Origin: Phyllobacterium zundukense
GTDB lineage: Bacteria > Pseudomonadota > Alphaproteobacteria > Rhizobiales > Rhizobiaceae
Assembly: GCF_002764115.1 (NCBI RefSeq)
Contig: NZ_CP017940.1
Span: forward strand, 3,446,501-3,510,500
DNA: 64,000 bases
Direction: 5' to 3'
Shown here: positions 52,128 through 58,869 of the stretch, piece after piece
How positions within the stretch are numbered: position 1 is the first letter of the stretch
Layout of the letters: each line of letters opens with the position of its first letter
Notes under the pieces: model-generated
What the model was told of the DNA's origin: nothing
The model's database searches: none
The model's input: only the letters and a program-made list of their open reading frames with translations
Program-made: the position numbers and the translations under genes

Positions 52128-52802
52128 TCACCATAGACCAGGCACAAGCCGGTATCTGACTTTCCCAGTGTAGTCCGAATAGCCTTCCAGCTCGTGTCGC
52201 AGCATCGTTTCTTCGTCAAGGATGCGCAATATCAGAACGGGCACGTCAAGCAGCATGAGCAATAGTCCCCAGTAGGAACCCAATGCGAGTGGCACACCAA
52301 CAACCAGAATCAGCACCCCGACATACATTGGGTGCCTGACCCACGCGTAGGGGCCGGTTGAGATGACTTTTTGGCCCTCCATCTTTTCGATCGTCGAAGC
52401 GCCGTAGCTGTTCTCACGGAAGACCAGAAGATTGATCATGAGCCCCAAAGCCACCAATGCGTTTCCCAACACCGAGACAAAGGATGGTACGTGCGACCAT
52501 CCGAATCGATAATCAAGTGCAGAAACAACCGGCAAAGCAATGGCACCAGCAAGGGCGATTGTTATCAATGTCTTTTGCGCCGGGCGTGTTTCAGCAGCCG
52601 GCCCGGCTTTCAGGCGGCGTTCCAGCAGCGCTGGATCTTTGATTGCGAGATAGACACCAATGAGATTTGTCGAGATCGTGAAGACAATTATGAAAGCCCA
52701 GCCCCGCCAGTAGTTCAGCGTCCCGGCTGATCCGAAAATGATTCCGCCGAGGACAAAAAGCCCGACAATGGCAGTTCTCAGAGTTCGAAGGGCGAGATTC
52801 AT
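52128..52802 (-). CDS. isoprenylcysteine carboxyl methyltransferase-like (ICMT/PEMT) membrane protein
   Basis: About 224 aa with five hydrophobic segments. The conserved C-terminal core GPYAWVRHPMYVGVLILVVGVPLALGS (shown here up to the RHPMY motif) and the later EETMLRHELEGYSDYTGKVR match the ICMT/phospholipid methyltransferase fold, where RHPxY and the E-E-xL-x4 stretch bind SAM. Bacterial members may methylate lipids or remain uncharacterised. The start at 52802 is one of three nearby ATGs. No obvious partner gene is adjacent. Confidence 0.8.
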   Translation of the reverse strand: MNLALRTLRTAIVGLFVLGGIIFGSAGTLNYWRGWAFIIVFTISTNLIGVYLAIKDPALLERRLKAGPAAETRPAQKTLITIALAGAIALPVVSALDYRFGWSHVPSFVSVLGNALVALGLMINLLVFRENSYGASTIEKMEGQKVISTGPYAWVRHPMYVGVLILVVGVPLALGSYWGLLLMLLDVPVLILRILDEETMLRHELEGYSDYTGKVRYRLVPGLW

Positions 52803-52985
52803 TGCAGGCATTCCATTGGTGATCAACTTATTCGAACGAATTGAGAGCGCCGACCTTTCGGTTCTGGGATCTCCACTGTTTTCCGGCTCGACTGCTCGCT
52901 TTCAAGATTCGCCAGCTTGAGCATCGCGACGATGGTTTATCCACAGAATCACGCGGGTGATGGTCATCGACCGAGTTTCTCGCCG

Positions 52986-53666
52986 TCAATGTGCGACTTG
53001 GGAAGCTGCCGACATCAATTCTTCGGGATTCAGCGCCCGGCACACATTCCGGCCTTCCCCTTCAACTTCTGTGAAGCTCCAGCGCACCACACCTTCTCGA
53101 TCGAGCAGGAAATGGCCGACAAGCTGCATATGTCCGGGTATCCTCATCTGCTGATCGGCTTCTGTGATCTCGTACCCATCCTTCTCGCTGAGAAGATCGC
53201 CCGCGGCCGCCGGATCCATCGGTTCAGGCAACTCCCCCGGCCGATCAACCCGCATTGTCATGACCACATCCATTCCGACTTTGTAAGGCCATCTGGTCTC
53301 ATTCTGCGTGAACTCAAGGATGGGTAAGCCGAAGGCGCGGTGTGAAGCTCGCTCCGGGTCGGATGCAGCAAGAAGACCGGATATCGGATGATAGCGGAAA
53401 TAGTGTCGCGCTCGTTCGACCGGGGTGTTTACCACCGCTAGAGAGTCCACGCCTTTCTCGCGCAGGGCCGGGATGAGCTGTGCCATAGCCGCGACATGGC
53501 GTCGGCAGAACGGGCAAAGCAGGCCTCGAAACAAACCTATCAACAACGGGCTGCGGCCGCGAAATTCATCAAGTGCGACCTTCCCCTCGCGTGAGATCGC
53601 ATCCAGCACGATGTTCGGAGCCAGATCGCCCGGCTGTAACGGATGGTCCAGATAATGCGCAGACAT
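52986..53666 (-). CDS. peroxiredoxin-like (AhpC/TSA fold) protein
   Basis: A 226-aa redoxin. LQPGDLAPNIVLDAISREGK starts the thioredoxin fold, and IGLFRGLLCPFCRRHVAAMA holds a CPFC pair where peroxiredoxins have the TxxC peroxidatic site, so it may act as a thiol oxidoreductase/alkyl hydroperoxidase variant. AASDPERASHRAFGL resembles the second conserved block. ATG 53666 follows AGGAGG by 7-8 nt, which fixes the start. It stands alone; the 464 bp before the next gene hold its promoter. Confidence 0.82.
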   Translation of the reverse strand: MSAHYLDHPLQPGDLAPNIVLDAISREGKVALDEFRGRSPLLIGLFRGLLCPFCRRHVAAMAQLIPALREKGVDSLAVVNTPVERARHYFRYHPISGLLAASDPERASHRAFGLPILEFTQNETRWPYKVGMDVVMTMRVDRPGELPEPMDPAAAGDLLSEKDGYEITEADQQMRIPGHMQLVGHFLLDREGVVRWSFTEVEGEGRNVCRALNPEELMSAASQVAH

Positions 53667-54130
53667 GGACAACCTCCTCGCCCGAAGGACCAGTCAGAGA
53701 CAACACGACAAGTGCTTCGAGGTCGGCTGTGCGGCGCGCATTCGGCTTGACACCGCGGCGACTGGCATAGCGCGCCCTTGCTACCGTGACAGCGGCGGTT
53801 GCCGCCAACTTCGCCGTCCGGCTATCCGGACATCCCGCTAGGTTCGATGCTAGCACTCGCCGCAATCCGCGACAAGAATACCTTTGCCGCAGTGGCAGAA
53901 GGGACGACTGCCGCTGGCATGAATTCAGCCGAGGCACGAACTTTCGCTTGGGGCCAAAACGTGATTTTGGCAAGGGTCTCACTATTAGAATTTATTGTTC
54001 ATGCTCGAGATCAAGCCACACAAGTGCTGTCGTATTCGGTAATATCCGCCGCCAAAGCATAAGCGCCTACATTGCTGATCCGTGCAAAACCGGGCAACGT
54101 GCGTGCCAGCAAGATTTAAGGGGATACGTT
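53667..54130. other. intergenic stretch between divergent genes
   Basis: This gap between the peroxiredoxin-like and DUF2971 genes contains open frames on both strands, including an in-frame extension upstream of the DUF2971 start that lacks stops for about 115 codons. That extension has no homology I recognise and no ribosome-binding site. I regard the stretch as promoter and spacer DNA. Confidence 0.45.
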
Positions 54131-55108
54131 ATGGAAGACTGGGATCCAGCTGTCGTCAAGTTGCTCAGCATTTTCATGCCGACCACTTTTGAGAGGCGAT
54201 TGGCCATCAAAGGATATTCCCGCTTCGTTCACTATACGACGGCAGAAAACTTGTTTCATATTCTGGACAAGGAAGAGGTCTGGTTTCGCAACACACGATG
54301 CATGAATGACCATCGCGATATCGAAAATGGTATCATGCAGCTTCATCAATGGAGCAACATTCCGGAGAGCACAGCATCGCTGGTTAGCGCACTTGAATCG
54401 TGCATCCCCGGGGTGTGGCAAGAAGGCCTCAAAAAATATCGCCAATGGCTTCCGAACTTGCGTACTCAGTCCTATGTGTTGTCGGTTGCCGAACAGGATC
54501 CGGATGAGAATGAAACCGGCAGGCTGTCCCTGTGGCGCGCCTTTGAAAAAGGTGTCGTCGGCGTTGCCGTCGTTGTGAATGTAGCTCCATTCATGCAGAT
54601 GACGGATGCTTTGATGGCCTATCCCAGTCCAGTGACATACTGGACGCGGCAGCAGTTTGAGGACGAGTTTAACGTGGTAACTCACCGCATCTTGGCCAAC
54701 AAGGATTTCCTGTCGCAAGTGAACAAGTTCGCGTTGACCGAGATGGTATTTCTGATGCTGTTGTTTGCGGCGACATGTTCAAAACACCCCGGACTCCACC
54801 ACGAGCGCGAATGGCGCGTCTTGACCAATCCGCTGCTCTGGCCTTCGACCCGGTTTATCGAACACCAGGCTGTCATCGACAGCGTTCCGCAGACAGTTTA
54901 CAAACTGCCGTTGAAAAACAGCCCCGACGATAATCTGACCGGAATAGAACTGCCCGAATTGATCGACCGCGTGATAATCGGACCGTCGATTCATGCCGGT
55001 CCGATCCGCGACGCGATCGTCGCAAAACTGGCAGAAAAAAACGTACCTGATCCTGGCTCAAAAGTTGTCGCATCGGGGATACCGGTTCGCGCAAAAGGGA
55101 TGGGTTGA
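54131..55108 (+). CDS. DUF2971 domain protein
   Basis: A 325-aa cytosolic protein. The DUF2971 core starts with YSRFVHYTTAENLFHILDKE, then VWFRNTRCMNDHRDIENG, and later HEREWRVL and a phosphate/nucleotide-like VIIGPSIHAG. The HYTxxxxLxxIL...ND pattern recalls ADP-ribosyltransferase-like folds, but no activity is shown for this family to my knowledge. ATG 54131 follows AGGGGA. The gene is isolated, and the family often occurs in variable chromosomal regions; a defence or toxin role is possible but unsupported here. Confidence 0.75.
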   Translation: MEDWDPAVVKLLSIFMPTTFERRLAIKGYSRFVHYTTAENLFHILDKEEVWFRNTRCMNDHRDIENGIMQLHQWSNIPESTASLVSALESCIPGVWQEGLKKYRQWLPNLRTQSYVLSVAEQDPDENETGRLSLWRAFEKGVVGVAVVVNVAPFMQMTDALMAYPSPVTYWTRQQFEDEFNVVTHRILANKDFLSQVNKFALTEMVFLMLLFAATCSKHPGLHHEREWRVLTNPLLWPSTRFIEHQAVIDSVPQTVYKLPLKNSPDDNLTGIELPELIDRVIIGPSIHAGPIRDAIVAKLAEKNVPDPGSKVVASGIPVRAKGMG

Positions 55109-55562
55109 GGCCGCCACCTGCGGTTCGAGCGGCTTGGCAGCGCGCCGACAACCGGGGTCTGAATTCTGGTTGGGTAGATGAATGCAATTGTTCAGTTGAA
55201 AATGCCGACAATAGCCAATTTTGATTGGCGCCTGAAAATCTACAATCGAATGAGAGGCGGGATCGAAAAAGGCGACAACGGAAATGCGTTTTCTGAAGGG
55301 CGAAGCAATAGACGTGCCCTAAGACCCTCCCTGATGTAAACACCATCCAAGTTGCCGTAATCGCTAGCAAGTGGCACGATTCAGTTGCTGCTCTTTGGGC
55401 TGAAGTTGGTCTCCTGTCGTTCGATGAGTGAATCCCGATGCGCTACCATTGCACTTCAAGGTTAACGTCCCTTGAAGGGTTGGGGGTATTGCAAAGCAGA
55501 ACATTTCCTGGTCCCACTTTGATTGCAGGGGGAATCGCGCATGACGATCAGCGGCCCAATTA
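55109..55562. other. 454-bp intergenic stretch
   Basis: No supported gene. Short open frames on the - strand across 54873-55370 overlap the end of DUF2971 and lack start signals or domains. No repeat or RNA gene was seen. Confidence 0.45.
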
Positions 55563-55931
55563 ATGACTGAGCTTTACCACGTCGGACAATGCCCAAGTTG
55601 CCGCCAAGGATCGCTAATTCTGCAACGCAATCTCTCTAATCAAGACATCTACGCCCATTGCGAAGAGTGTGAATTGGGTTTCATCACGCCAGATGATCTC
55701 ATACCGCCATTGAATGGTTTTCTCACCGTTTTGGGTGAGTACGATTACGAAACAGAGAACCCCACCTCCATCGCCTCAAGACACGCCTGGCGGGCAAGAC
55801 CATGCCACCGGCTACGTTCTGCGGCCCTCCATTACCGACGTGATGTTCCGGGGCCCGCCGGGCTTTCCGGTCTCAATTTTCACCACGGGGAAATGGACGT
55901 TCTTCATTTTCCGAGAACGCTGCATCGTTGA
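55563..55931 (+). CDS. small zinc-ribbon-like protein, C-terminal part doubtful
   Basis: Of 122 residues, the first 68 look genuine: GQCPSCRQGSLILQRN and YAHCEECELGFITPDD give two CxxC knuckles about 22 residues apart, a zinc-ribbon pattern, followed by an acidic YDYETENPT. The remainder is Arg/His/Pro-rich, has no such character, and overlaps the DUF982 gene on the other strand by 59 bp, so a frameshift near 55765 has probably extended the frame artificially. Function unknown. Confidence 0.55.
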   Translation: MTELYHVGQCPSCRQGSLILQRNLSNQDIYAHCEECELGFITPDDLIPPLNGFLTVLGEYDYETENPTSIASRHAWRARPCHRLRSAALHYRRDVPGPAGLSGLNFHHGEMDVLHFPRTLHR

Positions 55932-56217
55932 CCTTGTTTCTGACCGATCTTGGCGGAGCTGTCGTTTGCGTTTTTTCCGCCACGTAAACGTCGATTTCCT
56001 TGGCGGCTTCCACAAAAGCAAGCCGTGCCTCTTCCGCCGATGCTTTCTCTTTCAAGGCATTTGCGCATATTTCCATGGCCGCCTCATGTTTTGGCCCGCA
56101 CTGTTTTGTCCAGCAGTGGGCCAGCAGTTCGGATGCCTGTTTTACGGATGAGACGTTCAGTACCGTGCCGGAGCCCGGAGATTGGATCATCACATGTTCA
56201 AAAGAGAGATCGCGCAT
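55873..56217 (-). CDS. DUF982 domain protein
   Basis: A 114-aa protein. Residues about 5-80 fit DUF982, a family abundant in Rhizobiales: SFEHVMIQSPGSGTVLNVSS, then QASELLAHCWTKQCGPKHEA, AMEICANALKEKASAEEARL and AFVEAAKEIDVYV, with the conserved Trp and the AR.AF helix. No activity is known for the family. ATG 56217 (MRDLSFEH) is chosen because domain homology starts there. It lies between the MgtC gene and the zinc-ribbon frame. Confidence 0.75.
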   Translation of the reverse strand: MRDLSFEHVMIQSPGSGTVLNVSSVKQASELLAHCWTKQCGPKHEAAMEICANALKEKASAEEARLAFVEAAKEIDVYVAEKTQTTAPPRSVRNKVNDAAFSENEERPFPRGEN

Positions 56218-56252
56218 ACCCAGAAATGCAGAACAGTGCACTTGGTTCCGCA

Positions 56253-56699
56253 CTAATCCTCTTTCGGCTCTTTCTTTAGTGGCAGCATCAGCCGCAACGT
56301 CAGAAAGGTGAACAGCGAAATGATGAATGCAACGTCGTAGCTCTCAAGACCGACGGCGACGCCGATGGCGCCTGTCGACCAGATGCTTGCCGCTGTCGCC
56401 GTACCCCGCACGGAATCCTTCAATTGGAGGATGGCCCCGCCACCAATGAAGCCAACGCCGGTGATCAACCCTTCGACGATACGCGCCATGGCTTCAGGAC
56501 TATCTGACACCAGGCTCTCGGCACCCTGAATGAAGCCGCAGCTTGCCAGCGCTACGATCGGGAATGTCCGTACGCCAGCACTGCGCTCTTGAGTCTCACG
56601 CTCAAGGCCAATTGGAAACGCCAGGATATAGGCGATAGCCAGCGCGATCACATGCGGGACAATGGGCAGCGAATTGAGGTAATGAAAGGTCTCAAGCAA
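56253..56699 (-). CDS. MgtC/SapB family membrane protein
   Basis: A 148-aa inner-membrane protein with four to five hydrophobic segments and the MgtC core: AYILAFPIGLERETQERSAGVRT (trimmed at RT), VEGLITGVGFIGGGAIL and GTATAASIWSTGAIGVAVGL. MgtC proteins modulate ATP synthase and Mg2+ or acid adaptation, although many family members are uncharacterised. The frame begins with TTG 56699 directly after an in-frame stop; GGGGGGA lies 6 nt upstream, so a TTG start is likely. Only the N-terminal MgtC domain is present, without the ACT-like tail. Confidence 0.85.
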   Translation of the reverse strand: MLETFHYLNSLPIVPHVIALAIAYILAFPIGLERETQERSAGVRTFPIVALASCGFIQGAESLVSDSPEAMARIVEGLITGVGFIGGGAILQLKDSVRGTATAASIWSTGAIGVAVGLESYDVAFIISLFTFLTLRLMLPLKKEPKED

Positions 56700-56912
56700 T
56701 TAAATCCCCCCAATGGTTGTGAATATGCGAGGTAACGCGTCACAAGGGCTACCGGTTCCCGGCACCGATCCGCTATGTCGTGCCGCACCGGGCGCTTTGT
56801 CCGCGCTTGCTGATGTCTCCTGAAAATATTTGTGCAATGCAGCAACTATTATCTCGCAACTGCGTTAGAGTGACTCGGCAACCTTCCGGTCGCTGGTTGA
56901 AAGGGCACCGCC

Positions 56913-58010
56913 ATGAGAAATATCGCCGATACGATCAGACGCCTGAATATCCAGCGCAGCGCCAAGTTTTCCGCGTTCGCGCCGAATTTAAATACGCGTT
57001 TGCGACCCATGTCGGAATTCGGATCAAATCCCGGCGAATTGCACGCATGGACCTACATTCCATCCACAACCCGCCCTGCTGTACCGCTCGTCGTCGCCCT
57101 GCATGGATGCACGCAGACCGCGGCCGACTACGATAGTGGCTCCGGGTGGTCCGACCTCGCCGAGAAATACGGCTTTGCCTTGCTCTTTCCCGAACAGCAG
57201 CGTAGCAACAATGCAAATCTTTGCTTCAACTGGTTTGCTACGGGAGACACCACACGAGGCCAGGGAGAGGTGCATTCGATCAGCCAGATGGTGACAACGC
57301 TAGCTGACAGGCATTCCATCGATCGAGCGAATATCTATGTGACGGGTTTATCGGCTGGCGGTGCGATGACCGCGGCCGTTCTTGCCACCTATCCCGAGTT
57401 GTTCAGGGCCGGCGCGATCATTGCAGGGCTGCCCTACGGCAGCGCTTCCAGTATACCCCAGGCTTTCGACCGCATGCGTGGCCACGGATTACAGGAAAGC
57501 CGCATTCTCGCGAACCAGGTGCGTCAAGCATCCGATCACCAGGGCCCCTGGCCCTCAATTTCTGTCTGGCACGGCACTGCGGATAAGACGGTGGATCCGA
57601 TCAATATGGAAGCGATCATCGGTCAGTGGTGGCACTTGCATGAACTCAGCGAAAAACCAATCGTTACCGGACTGGTACAGCATCATGAGTCTCGTGCGTG
57701 GAGCGATAATGAGGGCGTCATACAGGTCGAGGCTCACGCCATAAGCGGCATGGGGCATGGTATCCCGATCAAGAGCTCTGGCTTGGATGGCTACGGCACA
57801 GCCCGGCCCTTCATGCTTGACGTCGGTATTTCATCGACGTGGCACATTGCCAAGACCTGGGGTCTGATTGGTGAGCAAGAAGCAGTTTCAGCGGAAAGAA
57901 ACGCGAAATCGTCTGCTCCTTCGCTGACGACCGAAGAATCCAGGCCAGTCAGGCGTCCGGTTGGTGGGGTGATTGAAGATGCATTGCGAGCGGCAGGATT
58001 GATGAAATGA
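56913..58010 (+). CDS. PHB depolymerase family esterase (LpqC-like)
   Basis: A 365-aa alpha/beta hydrolase. The triad is visible: Ser in IYVTGLSAGGAMTAAVLATY, Asp in VWHGTADKTVDP, His in ISGMGHGIPIKSSG; the oxyanion loop is LVVALHGCTQTAADYD. This is the catalytic pattern of type-1 poly(3-hydroxybutyrate) depolymerases and feruloyl-esterase-like enzymes. No signal peptide is apparent, so it may act on intracellular polymer or small esters. The C-terminal 50 residues are low-complexity and charged. It is a single gene. Confidence 0.87.
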   Translation: MRNIADTIRRLNIQRSAKFSAFAPNLNTRLRPMSEFGSNPGELHAWTYIPSTTRPAVPLVVALHGCTQTAADYDSGSGWSDLAEKYGFALLFPEQQRSNNANLCFNWFATGDTTRGQGEVHSISQMVTTLADRHSIDRANIYVTGLSAGGAMTAAVLATYPELFRAGAIIAGLPYGSASSIPQAFDRMRGHGLQESRILANQVRQASDHQGPWPSISVWHGTADKTVDPINMEAIIGQWWHLHELSEKPIVTGLVQHHESRAWSDNEGVIQVEAHAISGMGHGIPIKSSGLDGYGTARPFMLDVGISSTWHIAKTWGLIGEQEAVSAERNAKSSAPSLTTEESRPVRRPVGGVIEDALRAAGLMK

Positions 58011-58043
58011 CGAGCTATTGCTCGCCACACCATCGATCCGTTA

Positions 58044-58331
58044 TTAATGTTTGGTGGCTGCGACCAGCTTTCTGTTCTCACTGGGTGGGGCAGATAGATA
58101 CCGGGATTGGGTTCTTCTCACATCGTCCACGCTTCTCAATCCTTCGCCTTTGGCGATGCGCACGGCTTGCCGCTCATCGATCTCCATCGAACGACGGTCT
58201 ATTCGCTCGCGAGCGGGCTCACTCAACCGAACTCCACCCGGGCCGATCTCAATCGACTGAGCATAGGCTTGCGGCACTGCGGTGAGGGTAAGAAGCGTAG
58301 CTGCTCATGCAACAATGAATTTCCTGAACAT
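58044..58331 (-). pseudogene. small exported protein with in-frame TGA at codon 9
   Basis: From ATG 58331, with GGAG 8 nt upstream, the frame reads MFRKFIVA, TGA (58305-58307), then AATLLTLTAVPQAYAQ and 77 further residues to the stop at 58044. Without the TGA this is a perfect signal peptide cut after AYA. The mature part (SIEIGPGGVRLSEPARERID) resembles small periplasmic proteins common in Rhizobiales. Everything except one codon is intact, so this is a very recent nonsense mutation, a sequencing error, or rare readthrough. Confidence 0.7.
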
Positions 58332-58869
58332 GATTTTCTCCAACTGTTCCTTGATCAAAATTCCGAAGTCCGAGCACCGCCTTTGTCATGGCTGTGCTCG
58401 GACGCTCGGCACTAGGAATGCTTATAATGGTCGGTAATCACGGGCCCGTTCCCGCACACGGGCGAGTTCTTCTTCGGTAAAGTCGGGGTCGCCCTGGTCG
58501 AAACCCCGACTTGCTAGGTCATTAGGGCGAGTTTATTTTTTCGCCAGGATGGAACCATTTCAAAGAGCCGGGAACCCACGTGCATTCGGGAAGCCCTTTT
58601 CAAAACCTTTGGCGACGCGATATCGCAGCAATTTACCTTGCACCAGCAGGGCCTGGAGGTCGGCCAGAATACGGCTCCCCCAAAATCGACGCTCATTGAA
58701 CGCTCATATGCAACGACTAAAGCCGCCAGTCAGTTCACGACACTAAAGTGCATGAAAAGGAGTGTGACACGGCGACGGTGGAAATCGCCAAGCGACTTTG
58801 CCGTATGGGCAATCGAGCGAGCTCAGGAAATCGTCAGTGTTGAGGGGGCGGCGCTTGCATTGGCCTTCG
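58332..58869. other. intergenic stretch with a gene-tail remnant
   Basis: No complete gene is supported. A - strand tail (58429-58528) encodes DLASRGFDQGDPDFTEEELA followed by a basic end, a pattern I recognise from short rhizobial proteins, but it has no start codon in frame, so it is a truncated remnant. The rest shows no domain. Confidence 0.45.

Noticed and set aside
53569..53982. 138-codon open frame on the - strand upstream of and overlapping the peroxiredoxin-like gene
   Set aside because: It overlaps the well-supported gene in another frame, has no ribosome-binding site and no recognisable domain; high G+C explains its length.
53786..54130. Upstream extension of the DUF2971 frame by about 115 codons
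   Set aside because: ATG 54131 has AGGGGA at the right distance and domain homology begins after it; the extension has no similarity to anything recognised.
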